The notes: generated by a model not told the origin, from the sequence alone. Numbered from the stretch's first letter, positions 32,204 to 44,180 are shown. The stretch is 64,000 bases of DNA from Pseudeuparius sepicola (GCA_963920635.1 OY987303.1:17958175-18022174); one strand, 5' to 3'. Translations and numbers: made by a program.

Positions 32204-33993
32204 CATTTAAAACGTCAGGCGCTGAGACTTTTTCTGAAAATTATTTTTCTCGCATCAACTGACTCAGATTTACTTCTAAAAAATAATTTTCAGACGGGAT
32301 GTTACAATAATTCTTTTTGTTCTTTCTTCTTGGTATGCGCTGCGTTATCGGCGTCTGAAAAACGGATTATCATCTTACTACACAATCAGACAGACGGGAT
32401 GCGATGATATAATATAAATGAACTCACTTGGAACACAGTGATATATGGGGCGCGATCTATTTCATAGCATTTACCACGCTCCTGTTACTGGTAAAAATAC
32501 CAGAATTATCAGCAGAAATCACCCGTATATAAAATTCAAAGGTTTTTATGCGGTCGACGTCGCTTAGTCAAGAAGGCAGCCAATAGGAAAGCTAGCGTAG
32601 CGGTTTTATTGGTCGGCGTTTCGGAGATCCATGGAGTAGGTGTCGACGTATGGGCCAGTTAGGCCGTGGACGGAAATAAGGATTGCGCTTTATTTTACGG
32701 ATTTTGGTTTTGTGTACCTATAGATGTTTGTGTGGTGTTGTTTTGTGTGTAACAAAATTATTGGTTTGCTTTGAATTATTTCAAAGTTTATTTTATCTTT
32801 TTTGGAGCATTTAAATAAAATTTGTATAATATTATTAAGGGCCGTGCCCCGCCTATGAGTCGGTCTTGTTTTACAAAGCAAACGACACCCAAGCGTTTTT
32901 ATGCTGTGAGTTCATTTATACTATACCTACAGTTTGGTCAAATTTGTCGTAATTTTTGAAAATGCGTTTAGGTAAGACATGCACAAAATGTCTGAAATTT
33001 GCATATCTGGTTCCATGGTCATCTAATCTATCCATTTTATACAATTTTGATCGGAATGATATGAGAGAAAAATTTTGGTCGTAGTCTATCGTAGTATGAT
33101 TTTTATTCATAGTAAATAGGAATTTGACAACCTAATTCGTGTCCATTTTTTATTATTACCGTATGTTATTCAACCAAGAGTTTCGACCTATGCTCCAGTG
33201 GCGGGTAACAAAACCTTACTGTTAAAAATATTTATTTTGAAAATTAAGAGGCTTCCCAAAAATATTTGAAAAAAGTTGTTGCTTTGATGTGTTTTAGATA
33301 CTTACTTACTTTTTGATTTTATGAATTTATAAATCGATGTAAAAAACAATAATAATAATTGTCGGTATTTGAAGAAATTCACTCACTATAACTGAAAATT
33401 GTTGTAGTTGTGAGTGGCAGATTGCGCAGTTTTTCTTTCTTCCAATCCAAGTGGGATGGGATAACCTTGCCCCCCACGCAAATTTGTTCCCAATTTATAA
33501 CTGTGTGGCAAAGTATTAGTGTTTAATTTATACATCGACGCTCGTCGAAAATAAAAAAAAAACCTGGTGAATTATGGCCGCAGTCTGGCGGTCGGGGATG
33601 ATAATCTGATTAAAATAAAATCCATGTGTCGGTTGTGACTGATGGGCCGCCCCGGGGATTATACTTTTTGAGGTTCGGAGAGGGCGGAGTGCCGCGCTAG
33701 GGTTTGGAATATGGAGGAATACGGTTTTCCATTATGGGCCTCGGCGGTTAAGGGAACGGCGCCTTTATTTTTTGTTTGTTTGTGGTTTTTTGTTTACTTT
33801 TTAATATACCAAACTCGGATATGAATGTCAGTTTGTATTCAATTTATCAGAAGTTACCAAAGCGGTGTAAATCTGACTTGATTGGAAATAAGGTAAATTT
33901 GTTTTCTCGTCCTATAAGTGACGCTGTTACCATCTCCGAAATTAGAAACAAATTGGTCTCAGAATTTTAAAATCCCACCTGATCCTTGCTCTA
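32204..33993. other. Unassigned DNA
   Basis: A word CAGACGGGATG occurs at 32291 and 32391, and TTTCTGAAAATTATTTTT/AAAAATAATTTTCAG is inverted around 32230-32294. 32540-32680 and 33560-33765 are GC-richer. Nothing identifiable as a gene. Confidence 0.35.
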
Positions 33994-34301
33994 CAGAGTG
34001 ATTCAGTTTTATTCTTGGACACTTGATAGAAAACCAGAGAATAACTGCACTTTCTTGTATAAACTATATCATTTTAAGGCCTTATAAAAAAGTTACAGGG
34101 TGTTAAAGTTGTAAAAATATGTGGACTTTATTGAATATTTCTCAAACAAGTTGAGTAGGTAATTTAAGTCATATTTGGTACACGTTATAACGCATGGGTT
34201 AGCATAAAACCTGTTAATATGAAACACCTTTAACACCCAGTGGCGGAGAAGTGTGTAATTATAGTACAATTGTTTTTAGAAAAAAAAAATGAATCACCTT
34301 G
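33994..34301. mobile_element. 308 bp TA-flanked MITE
   Basis: The left end CAGAGTGATTCAGTTTT follows TA (33992-33993). The right end, AAAATGAATCACCTTG, precedes TA (34302-34303). Non-coding inside, with an internal CAGGGTGTTAAAG near 34097 and its loose inverse CTTTAACACCC near 34230. Confidence 0.65.
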
Positions 34302-34303
34302 TA

Positions 34304-34778
34304 GTCAATTTCTTATGTAAATCTTAATTGTAAACAAAAACGTCCTCTTGACATTTTTTATGTGTCATGGTTTCATGATTTTTTGTATTATTTCGGGGTA
34401 GGTATTTCTGAAAAATTTTCTAAAGGGATTGCTCCATAAGAAGACTTAAAGTAGAAATAATGGGTTTAGGTACTACTTTAAATAAAGTAATGAAAAAAAT
34501 CTTATTCTAGTGGAACTTTATACTATAGGTACTATGTTTACCCTTGACGAATTTTTTAAATTAACTCAAAAAACATCTCGGTTTGAGAAGAAGCAAAATT
34601 TGTCCTCAGATTTTTTTTGTCATTTAGGTATATCTACTCCGACAACGATCCAGATCCTGAATATAAATATGACAAAATAGAGTTAGACCTTTTCATTATA
34701 ATACTTTTGAGCAAAAAAATATCGAAAAGTTAGCTTGAATAGAGAGCTGTTTAGAAATAAAAATCATGATAATATAGG
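34304..34778. other. Unassigned AT-rich DNA
   Basis: Nothing recognised before the TA that marks the next element. Confidence 0.4.
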
Positions 34779-35119
34779 TACAGGGTGGCCCATCCAAGCG
34801 GAAAAAGTGTGCTACGTGGAGACACGTTAACATAAAATCGTCATTCAAAAAATGAGATTGTAGTAAAAATTAAGGGGAATTCGAGGGTGTACCCTAATTT
34901 TGTATACGGGGGTTGGTAAAAAAGTGATCGCGAAAAAACATTTTTTGCAAAATAAAAAAAAATATTTTTTTACCTACACATCTACTAGAGAACCTTTAAG
35001 TAGTATTCCCGAATATTGAGTTTTTTAATATAACTTCCGGTTATAGCGGAAATGAAAGTGGTTTTCTCTATTTTACAAATTACATATTTCTTTTAACTAA
35101 ATTAAATAAAATAACGAAA

Positions 35120-35874
35120 AATCTCAGAGAGATGCAGGGAGAGACTTACAAATTCCCCGGTCTACAATACAAAGGGTAATGAAATTAAGCAAATTTAAAG
35201 CCTTCAAAATATTACCTGTTCAAAGGCTATTCCCTGGAGATGCTGCAAGAACACTGGAATATTGTCAAACAATGTTAAACTTTTATTTTGCAAGAGGTGG
35301 AGCTGGATTTTTTAAACAAATTATCTGGTCCGATGAAGCTACATTTACAACGGCGGGAATATACAACCGGAAAAATAGTATATTTTGGTCTGTTGACAAT
35401 CCACGGGCATTTCGTGAAGTTGTGAAATCCGGCAGAAATTCCGTGGGTGTTTGGTGCGGAATTGTGGGAAATTTTATAATGGGCCCTCTATTTAGGTAGG
35501 AAATACCTACATTTAATCCAGAACGAATTGGAACAATACTTTGACCAGTTGCCATTAATTTTTCTTAACCAACTCCAAGAAAGACAATTAATATGGCAGC
35601 AAGATGTCGCTTCCTTCCATAACTGTGGGCCCATAACGGAATTTTTGAACAATTCGTTTGAAAATTGGATTGGATAAGGTGGCCGCCACGTAGTCCAGAT
35701 TTAACCCCCTTGGATTTTTTCTTGTGGGGGCATTTAAAAAATAAAGTTTATGAGAACCGCCCCGAAAATATTGAGGAGATTAAAAGACGAGTAAAATTAG
35801 AAACTGATAGTTTAAACAATCGTCCCTTAATCTTTGAAAATGTCCGAAAAAAATTCTTATGTTATGTGTAAATA
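35120..35874 (+). pseudogene. Mariner-type DDxD transposase, nearly full core
   Basis: A decayed helix-turn-helix lies upstream of 35179. Then come LSKFKAFKILPVQRLFPGD, QIIWSDEATFTTAG (first Asp), REVVKSGRNSVGVWCGIVG, KYLHLIQNELEQYFDQLP, LIWQQDVASFHNC (second Asp), FLNNSFENWIG, WPPRSPDLTPLDFFLWG (third Asp) and NKVYENRPENIEEIKRR. Frame changes occur after GPLFR (35499) and at WIG, where a few residues are also missing (near 35675). The C-terminus ends with a stop at 35872-35874. PPRSPDLTPLDFFLWG is typical of mariner-type transposases with Asp in the third position. All three catalytic Asp are present but the frame is broken. Confidence 0.88.
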
Positions 35875-36276
35875 ATAATGGAAACCATTTTGAACATTTA
35901 ATGTAAATGAACTTCTAACTAATTTTTAATAACTAATCATATTGTTGTTGTTATAACAAATATGACAGTAGTAAAAATAATAAATGTTTCATAATTTCCA
36001 CGAGATTTTTAATTAAGTTGAATGCAGTTGAATGGCTATAGCAACTTTAACATTCAGCCTACTCGCTTGTCAGTTTTATTATCATGGCTGACTTGATTTG
36101 TCATAAATTTGGTTTTATTGTTTGGCCTACTCAGATCGAACATCAGACACCGACCATGAGACCATGTATCTAGTTTGATGGAGCTTCTCTGATAAATATC
36201 TCGGAGACGGTTGGAGATAAATAGGTCAAATTATATATCGTTGGATTCAGAATTAAAAAAGGAATCCTGTGATGGT

Positions 36277-37139
36277 CAAGGGCGTAGATAGCTTTTTCTT
36301 CCAAGGGGGGTAATGGTAATACCTACTATTTATAATTTGTCTGTTCCCCAATTATTAGGTTTTATTGCGATTTTATAGGTGGGTAGGTATGCATAAGTAA
36401 AGACTATTATAAAGCCAAATAAAACCAACACTAGTAATATATTGAATAACAATATAGGTACTATATACTTAAAACAAAGAACAATGAAACAAACTCAAAA
36501 TAAAAAATGATAAAAAATATAAAAATAAAATATATACTTTTTCTTTGATGAAAACAGAAACAAAACAAAAAAAAAATAACAAGAAAAAAAATAAATCAGT
36601 CTTTAAAAACCCTAATCTTAAAAAACATTTATAAACTAAAAAAATCAGTCAAAATATAAAAAAATAAAAATATATGCACACATAAACCAGTTTTTATAGA
36701 ACTAAATCTAAAATCCTTTTGTTACTATTATTGGCAAATCTGTTTAGCACCGCTTCAGGGCAAGGTTTTATATCCCTGTGAATATGTAAAAGCGCCATCC
36801 CTACAAGCCTCTCCTATCCTAAACCAAGATTTGAGTCTTTTTAAAGATGAAAAACTTCTTTCGGCCGAGGCTACACTTACAGGCAGTGTACACAGAATTT
36901 TCAAAAGTTCATATATTTTTGGATATACAATTATAGGATCACACAAAGGTAATGTTTCAAAAGCCGAATTTGGCAGACTTTCTTTGCTAAAATTTTGAAA
37001 TTTAATTTTCCAAAGTTCTATTTCGCTTTGTAAACTAGCAACTATCAGATCCTTACTTTCATTGGTAAATTTGGATAAGGTTCTGGTGTTCTTGGGAGGG
37101 GTAATTACCCCCTCTACCCCCCCCGTATCTACGCCCTTG
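36277..37139 (-). mobile_element. hAT element, 863 bp, perfect 8 bp target duplication
   Basis: GTGATGGT at 36269-36276 and 37140-37147 flank identical 14 bp ends CAAGGGCGTAGATA with C/G runs inside. Only the C-terminal third of the transposase is left (36694-37113, minus). It is inserted in the 3' part of the mariner-type element 34781-37462, so it is younger than that insertion. Confidence 0.93.
36694..37113 (-). pseudogene. hAT transposase, C-terminal part
   Basis: Open from near the right end of the element: NESKDLIVASLQSEIELWK, SLPNSAFETLPLCDPIIVY, LKILCTLPVSVASAERSFSS and LKRLKSWFRI. A frameshift follows near 36815, and the other frame then gives RLVGMALLHIHRDIKPCPEA, VLNRFANNSNKRILDLVL and a stop at 36694-36696. 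ASAERSFSxLKRLK...GMALLHIHR is the hAT dimerisation domain. The catalytic domain and N-terminus are deleted, with the breakpoint almost at the terminal repeat. Confidence 0.88.
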
Positions 37140-37464
37140 GTGATGGTTAAGAGAAATGCGTAAGTTGTAAAATAGAGAAAACCACTTTCATTTCCGCTAT
37201 AACCGGAAGTTATATTAAAAAACTGAATATTCGGGAATACTACTTAAACGTTCTCTAATGGATGTGTAGGTAAAAAAATATATTTTTTTATTTTGCAAAA
37301 AATGTTTTTTCGCGATAACTTTTTTACCGACCCCCGTATACAAAATCAGGGTACACCCACGAATTCCCCTTAATTTTTACTACAACCTCGTTTTTTGAAT
37401 GACGATTTTATGTTAACCTGTCTCTACGTAGTACACTTTTTCCGCTTGGATGGGCCACCCTGTA

Positions 37465-38856
37465 CTCTGTCAATAGGTGTGTTCTAATTTCTAATTTCCA
37501 AATGTAAGGAAAATCTATAGATCTAAGTAAACAGAAACGATGATCGTAAAAATTCGCATTGGAAAAAAGCGCACAGAAAATTTGCACGTAAAGCAAAAAC
37601 CGCGCACACAAGACTAAAAGCTCACAGGAATAAAACGCACATTGAAAAGTGCTAACTATTTCTCTTTTTAAAAACGCTTTACATCTACGAATTTTGACAG
37701 TTTTTTTATATATTTCTGAGTTTTCTTATATATTTTTGAGTTTTTCGCTAGGTACCTATACATTTCGACCTTTTCGCGTTTTCGACTTTTACGTGTGTAC
37801 TACCACTAGAAGCTTACGGGAAGGGGAGTGAATAGGAGTGCTGGGTGGGGTAAAGGTGAAAGGTAGTCGGGGGCGTCGGGTCCTTCTCGGGTCGTTCTCT
37901 AGATCCTTCTTCTAAAAGATATTTTTATACTTTTTGGCGTTTTAACTTAGGTTTCCGCTGTGGTAATATGCACAAAGGAGAGTAGTTCGAGGGGTGCGCG
38001 CGCTTCCCAATTGAGGCAGTGAATTCAAATAATGAAATTATTATTTTTTATTAGGTACCAGCCACAAACTCATTGAGTTTTTTTAAGAACAAGTACTGAA
38101 ACTCGTCTTTATGACGTATTGTCTTTATTTTTCCACCGATTGAAGGTTAAGTTAAGGGTGGTTGGAGAATGAAGAAGTGAGTAAATTGTCATTACGTAAT
38201 GAGTGAAAGAGGTCCCCCTTCCAATAAAAATCAACGGCTCTGCGCGATTTTTTTAAATTAATTTTCATTAAGGGTGACTAGTTTTCAAATAAACACACTG
38301 TATACATATTCTGGGTTCATTGCTTATCCATGTCGAGTCAATGTTATTATGCAATATTTACTCTCTATTAATATAAATATAAAATGGCACCTACTTTTGC
38401 TTCCGCGATAAACTCGGGGAAAGAAGACCTAACTTGATTAGGTATAAAACATCATATCTCTATGATTAACTGAAGTTTACCATCCACACTCCATGTACCT
38501 TTCCATCTAACTGCACCCTACCCACCGTAAATTTCCGCTTGACCACCTCCCGGTTAAGTCCGGCCCATGGCCACTAATTCGCCCCCCCCCCCCATTAACC
38601 CTCTTCTTGGGCGCTGGCTACCCCTTTTAGAATTATAATATCCCCCTTCACAATGCACCGGCGATTGAATATCTGCATCGAGTATCATCAATTAGGAGGC
38701 ACCGGCGTAATCTACGTTATCAGCGGCCGGCCAGGCCTGATAGCGCGCCCCTGGCCCGGCGGTGGGAGCCAGACTGTTATTCGGGGGATGCTGGGCGGGT
38801 CGGGCCTACTATTTGGGCGCCGGCCGGAGCCCACCGTTATTTCGTTTGCAAAAGCT
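37465..38856. other. Unassigned DNA with a GC-rich patch
   Basis: A 21-22 bp tandem pair (TTATATATTTCTGAG/TTATATATTTTTGAG) lies near 37708-37745. 38500-38850 is the most GC-rich non-repeat patch of this half (GCGGCCGGCCAGGCCTGATA, GGGCGGGTCGGGCC) and may be regulatory. The 69-codon frame at 38653-38862 lies on it and resembles nothing known. Confidence 0.35.
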
Positions 38857-39061
38857 GCTTGAACCACGGGCGTAGCCAGGATTTACTTTTGGGGGGGGGG
38901 GGGGGGTTTAGCTTGAGAAGTAAATAAAACAACAAAAATATACTTACATGAAATTTAATATCTATATATTCATCCGAAAAACTACGACATATTTATAAAG
39001 TTCTTAACTTTAAATTAAATGGATAAATTAACTTCGTTCCTCTGTGCTAAATCTAAAACCA

Positions 39062-39487
39062 TTAAAGAAGAAATCTTCGGCTTTTTCTTTTAAATATATC
39101 CACTACTTCATCTGCATGAATTTCTGTTCCATAGTGAATGTTCATTAGAACCAAACCATTAAGTCTGTTTTCACTTGTAGTGTTTCGTAAATAGTTTTTC
39201 AGTCTCCTTAGGCTCGAGAAAGACCTTTCTGGGATAGCAGTGGATACAGGAATGGTAGCGAAGATTTGTAGTAATGTGTAAATATTAGGATAAAGGTTTT
39301 TATCGCACATATCTAGGCATTCCAAACTAGATTTCGGGGTAGGCAGTCTTCTTATCAGCATGCAAGGTAGCTGAAGCTTTGATAGCTAAATCCAAATTAG
39401 TTTCTTTATTAGAAACCCCTTGACTACACCACTTTTTCCAGTAGTCCATACCTTTAGGTTTATCACCCTTCCTTTTTTCCCCTCCAT
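39062..39487 (-). pseudogene. hAT transposase, 5' piece joined to C-terminal domain
   Basis: From ATG at 39487 the frame reads MEGKKGRVINLK and stops after about 33 codons. One frame over, the same DNA reads KGDKPKGMDYWKKWCSQGVS and NKETNLDLAIKASATLHADK, so a single-base change in the A-run after GGGG may have broken the start. The third frame, open from about 39361, gives PTPKSSLECLDMCDKNLYPN, IFATIPVSTAIPERSFSSLR, NRLNGLVLMNIHYGTE and DIFKRKSRRFLL, then stop. That last part is a clear hAT dimerisation domain. The N-terminal identity is inferred from position only. Confidence 0.8.
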
Positions 39488-39646
39488 TTTTCGACAGTAA
39501 TAATGATTCACGTATCTATCCTTAACAAGGTCATCGAATAACAGTGCACTAAAATAATTACTCACTTACACGGTACACTTAATTTTCTTCACTATTCGTT
39601 CACCACTTTTCACTTTTATTCGCTTCGAGTTCGCATGGAACAATAC

Positions 39647-39766
39647 TGCCGTAAGCGCGGTCACGCGCCGCTTATATAGCAGCCCAGTAGCCGTCCAGAA
39701 ACTTCCACGAACTTCCACAAAGTTCCGCTCATTTCGACCGAGGGGCGTGGCGAATAATCGAGAAAC
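39647..39766 (-). promoter_or_regulatory. Heat-shock-type promoter inside the hAT element
   Basis: On the minus strand, 39726-39692 splits into seven contiguous 5 bp units: GGAAC TTTGT GGAAG TTCGT, then GGAAG TTTCT GGACG. This is the alternating nGAAn/nTTCn layout of a heat-shock element, with three units off consensus. Eleven bp downstream is GCTATATAAG (39680-39671), and 31 bp after its first T is an initiator-like GGCAGTAT with the A at 39647. A weaker partial HSE (TTTCTCGATTATTCG) lies at 39765-39751. The leader is A-rich with GAAGCGAATAAAAGTGAAAA, in the style of insect Hsp70 leaders. It should drive transcription toward the transposase ATG at 39487. Spacing and register make chance unlikely; function is inferred. 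Confidence 0.7.
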
Positions 39767-40258
39767 AACGCAAAGTGTCCCTACAATACAAAATAGTTCG
39801 GCTGCAACTGCGTCTGCCTCTCGTCAAAAGATGGCGCTAGGCGCCTACTATTACTACATATATTCGAACGTAATAATAATTTAACTCTTCACTCCTCGTA
39901 TTTTTTCGGTATAATATTAGGTAATATTTTGCTTATTTCGGGGGGGGGGGGGTTTGAACCCCCGAAACCCCCCCCCTTGGCTACGCCCGTGGCTTGAACC
40001 TTCCAGTTTTTGAAAATCTGATCGTTTTTGTTTGACAGAAGAACGCATTTTTGTTTGTCCCAGTCCTTTGTCCTGCTACTCAGTTCTTTATATGGAATGA
40101 AGTGTTTTTTGTAATCGACAAAAAGGTTAAAATATTTTCTTCTAATAAACTCCATTTGCGTTATAGTCGGTAGGGACCAACAATGGCCACAGCGTGGTTA
40201 CTTACTTACCCTATCGAACACAGAGATGTACGCGATTAGTTATATTTTTCGCAACATA

Positions 40259-41451
40259 CAGTGTGTCCAACTTTAATACTGTACAAATCCGTAAAATCTT
40301 CATTTTTGAAGATAATCACCTAAACTTTTTTTTGTTTGAAAGGCCTTCAAAAGCCGCTTGTTTTGACCTTCTTGCCATTTTAAAAATGCTAATCCAGGGC
40401 CAGCTGCGTTTTTTATACCCCTCATTCTTCACGAAAACCATTTAGCGATTTTTTTATTTAAAATCTGACCCCACAGCGTTAATCAAAACACCCCATAACC
40501 CTTATATACCAAATTTGAATAAAAAATATACAGGGAGTTCCATTCTGCAGGGTGTAAAAGTTGAGCAAAATAGGAATTTTAAAGGCATCTGCCAAGTCAA
40601 GTGTGCCATGGAATCCTCTCAAAACAGTTGAATGATCAATAGGACCACTCAAGGTGTTGGTGTGCAAAGGTCCAATACAAAATATACAGAGTGTTCTTAT
40701 CTGGGCCATCTCAAATTACTAAATTTTTGGAACTTTATATGGGTCAAAAATCGAGTATATCAAAACCGCTCCACACACTATAAATGAACTAAATCTAAAA
40801 AATACAGAAGCGTGCCAGCCAGTAAGTCCATATCAGTTAAGGTGTGCCACAATAGGAAACGCACAGAAAATGTATCATCTTAGACAGTGACTTTGTTGAG
40901 AAAGGTCCAATAATTTAAACTCTTTTTATTTGTTAGTTACCATTTTGTACAGAAATACATTACTTTTGTGTTTATCAATATTTTTAATGATTCCAGAGCA
41001 CACTTGATCCGTAGGTATAAGTTTCATAAAATTTCAGAGAAAAATACCCTGAATATTTTTGTAGTAAATCTTTTCACATCAACATTTTGAGTGGTCCTAT
41101 TGATCATTCAACTGTTTTGATGTCTTTGAAATTCCTATTTTGCTCAATTTTGACACCCTACAGAATGGAACTCCCTGTATATTTATTGTTCAAATTTGAT
41201 ATATGGGGTTTTTAGGGTATTCTGATTAACGCTGTGGGGTCATATTTTAAATAAAAAAAATCGCTAAATGGTTTTCCTGAAAATCGGGGGTATAAAAAAA
41301 TCGCAGTCGACCCTGGATTTGCATTTTGAAATTGGCGGGAAGGCCAAAAGAAGCGGTTTTTGAAGGCCTTTCAAACAAAAGAAAGTTTAGGCGATTATCT
41401 CCAAAAATGAAGATGTTACGGATTTGTACAATTTTAAAGTTGGACACCCTG
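40259..41451. mobile_element. 1193 bp palindromic TA-flanked element
   Basis: The left end CAGTGTGTCCAACTTTAATA follows TA (40257-40258); the right end, TTTAAAGTTGGACACCCTG, precedes TA (41452-41453). Arms of about 380 bp share ACAAATCCGTAAAATCTTCA, TTGAAAGGCCTTCAAAAGCC, CCACAGCGTTAATCA and ATGATCAATAGGACCACTCA. The core (40650-41080) has no transposase signature. Inner words TATACAGGGAGTTCCATTCT (left) and AGAATGGAACTCCCTGTATA (right) look like an embedded second set of ends. Confidence 0.9.
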
Positions 41452-41453
41452 TA

Positions 41454-44095
41454 TAATAGTAGAATGCATAATATGTGGCTCGATAATTATAAAATGTCAG
41501 ATACCAGATACAAAGGGGCAGACACTTACTAACTCTTTAAAATAAATAGTCTAAAGTTTCCGTGATAAAACAGTAGTCATTAGTAACAGAAAAAATTGTG
41601 GTTTTATCTCTTGATTGTAACAATAATTATTAAATCCTTGAGCAACGGTCCCAAAATGGTTAATGTATAAACAATTATGATCCTAACATGATTAGTCTAC
41701 AGCGTTGACTGCCCAACGCTTACAGTTTCCGAAATATAGACCAATTTATAGAAATTTTATAGAAATTTATAGAAATAGACCAATTTATTATTATTATTTT
41801 TTAATTCACAAATCCTTTGTTATGGGCGCTATTAATGCGATAATCAGAAATATGTTCGTACTAAGGTAAGTTTGGCTAAATAAATTCCAAATAGCTTACT
41901 CTATCATTCCCTCTAGAATGTTTGCATCGACCAACCAAACACCCTGTGTAAACAATTTGATCCTGATGTTATGATTATCTTATAATCATTATAATGTCTA
42001 AACAATATGACTCAAAACCACTAGTTTATACAGGGTGGCATCATAGGGGATTTTTACTTTGAATTCAAACTTTGATGTTAACTACTGCGCTTTAAAAAAG
42101 ATGAAAAATGACCCACTCAAAAAAGGTGTTCACGTGACTTTCGCTATCTGTAACAAATGGAATTTTCACTAGTAATGGCCCTAGTGCTTGAATTATTATT
42201 CCCGGAAATTTTTCGAGTATACGAATTTTTTAAAATTATCACGAATCGCGTGATGTCACATTTTATAATGACATCTATCAAAAAAATTTCCGCTGTAATC
42301 ACCTCCTGCTGCCCTAGAGCAAGTGAGATTATTTCCGGAAATTTTTCGAGTTTGCATGACAACGAAGCAAAAAACAAGCCTCTGATTGGTCAAAAAAGGT
42401 AAGTATGGAATTTTCTTAAAAAATCGCTTAAAATCGGCTTATTTGTTAGAATTTCAAAAAGTCCTTCTAGAAAAGTTGATTATTTTTCAATTTTACATAA
42501 ATATGCCAAATTTGACATTTTTTTTATCAAACTTTATTTATCACCATATTCAATTTATATTATTAAATATCGACAAGAATACATAGTTTTCAAAAGAAAA
42601 CGATATTAATGCTTTAAAATTCTGTTATTTTCGACACAAAGTTGATGTAGGTACCTACCTACCGTCAAGTATTTGGTATTTCCATTAAATAACACTAAAT
42701 TAAAATATCCTATCACTATTTTACCAAAATTGACCACTTTTTACGGCCAAAATTCAATAATTAACGTGAAAAGTAATTTGTTTCGTTATAAAAGTCCTGA
42801 ATTTTGGTTGGATACGTTAAATAGTTTGGTTTGCCGGTCTTACAATTTATGATGATATTTTGACATCAGTTTAATTCATTAACAAAATTTCAAAGCGTTC
42901 TTTTCAAAATACATATTTTTACAGAAATTTAGTTAGTAGAACGGAAAGTAGTTACAAATTTTTCGATTTTTTAGAAATCTCATCTAATATTACAAATGCC
43001 AAAAACCTAAATATGTATTACAATAGAGCGTTCAAATTTGGAAACTCCTATGAAATTGAAAAATAGAGAACTTTTTCTATAGTAGGTAAATAACTAACTT
43101 TATGAAATTTTAACGAATTTTAAATGTGATTTTTAACAGATAGTAACTCACGCAACCACTTTTAAGTGATTAATTTTTCATCTTTGTAAAGCAAAATTTA
43201 ACGTAAAAATTAAATTTCAAAATAAATCACTAATAAAAAAACGTTCGTCTCATATTAAATATCTATTTATGTTCAAAATTGCCATCAACTATTATTGTTT
43301 GGGTTAGCATCCTGCTTTTGCGTAGCTTATTCTATGACCTTCCAAAGTGAACAATTAATTTCTGTTCTGTAGCGTAGGCCAAACAACGCCAAATTCTTCA
43401 TGCGTTAGAAAACTTATTTAAGTGGTTTACCTTGAGATCGTGAAATTTTTCTAAGGTATCAGTGTGCATTGAAATTTTAAACGAAAAGTGAAAGCACCGT
43501 AAAACGATTTAAAGATTCCCACACACATTTTTGTTGTTGTGATGAGTAGAGTACACAATAAAATTAACATTTCTTGAGCAGGTAGATATACTATGACACA
43601 TGTTGCTACGTTTGTTAATGGATTTTTGACCACACACAATGCAGTTATTCCGATGGCAATAGGTTCTTGAAACTTAATTTAAAGTATTAAGTATATGAGG
43701 CATTTTTTTATAGTCCCTATTAAAACTAAGCTTTTGTTGACTATCAACAGAGTTGAAAGTATTACTTTTGTTGCCTAGGGAACTGATAGTGATTTACATT
43801 GCCAGATGAGTAATTGCAATTTTTTGGTCGAGAAGGTTGTTTAAAGACCGAGGCAACGCCCGTTGCTTCGTACGTTAAAAGTAGAACTTCCGAGGCAAAA
43901 AACGAGCTTAAGCATCGTGCAATGTATTACATTTTTCCTGCTACCGACAATTTCAGATTATAGGTACTTTGAATTAAACTCGAAATACCTACACTATGGA
44001 GTAGACTGTGAGTAATAATCTTCATAATAACCTTTGTTCAATTAATAAAAATGATAAACAGTAATAAACGTAAGAGGTAGAATGCAGCGATAATA
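41454..44095. other. Unassigned DNA
   Basis: Contains a short ATAGAAATTT tandem (41749-41776), a solo MITE end CAGGGTGGCATCATAGG (42033), and a direct repeat CCCGGAAATTTTTCGAGT/TCCGGAAATTTTTCGAGT (42201 and 42334). No gene recognised. Confidence 0.4.
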
Positions 44096-44099
44096 AAAA

Positions 44100-44180
44100 A
44101 ATAAATAAAAAAGTTGGGCTTTGTGTTGGAGATTTGAACCCGACACCTACGAATTACTAGCCGCGTGGCCTCACCCGGCG
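44100..44180 (-). repeat. tRNA-like fragment, possibly SINE-derived
   Basis: On the minus strand GGTTCAAATC (44140-44131) matches a pol III B box, TGAGGCCACGCGG (44174-44162) loosely matches an A box, and a T6 run follows at the end. No acceptor stem can be folded, so this is not an intact tRNA gene. It could be a SINE head or a tRNA pseudogene. Confidence 0.35.

Larger units (their letters stand above)
34781..37462 (+). mobile_element. Mariner-type element with about 305 bp inverted ends, split by a hAT
   Basis: The left end CAGGGTGGCCCATCCAAGCG follows TA (34779-34780) and the exact inverse precedes TA (37463-37464). The arms (to about 35086 and from about 37157) are close copies, sharing TTCCGGTTATAGCGGAAATG and TTTCGCGAT-type words. 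Inside is a transposase pseudogene (35120-35874, plus) and then a hAT with its own 8 bp duplication (36277-37139). Without the hAT the element was about 1.8 kb, full-length for this kind. Confidence 0.92.
38865..39991 (-). mobile_element. hAT element, 1127 bp, with its own heat-shock-like promoter
   Basis: GCTTGAAC at 38857-38864 and 39992-39999 flank ends CACGGGCGTAGCCAGG and the inverse of CACGGGCGTAGCCAAG, followed inward by long G/C runs. Reading right to left (minus) it has an upstream region with heat-shock-type elements and TATA box, a leader of about 160 nt, an ATG at 39487, a short 5' coding piece, then the C-terminal dimerisation domain to 39062. The middle of the transposase is deleted. 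Confidence 0.93.

Noticed and set aside
33180..33205. hAT end (CAGTGGCGGGTAAC); a similar word sits at 49632-49641
   Set aside because: Single end-like words with no partner and no target duplication.
44100..44180. Intact tRNA gene
   Set aside because: B box present but the acceptor stem cannot be formed; listed only as a tRNA-like fragment.
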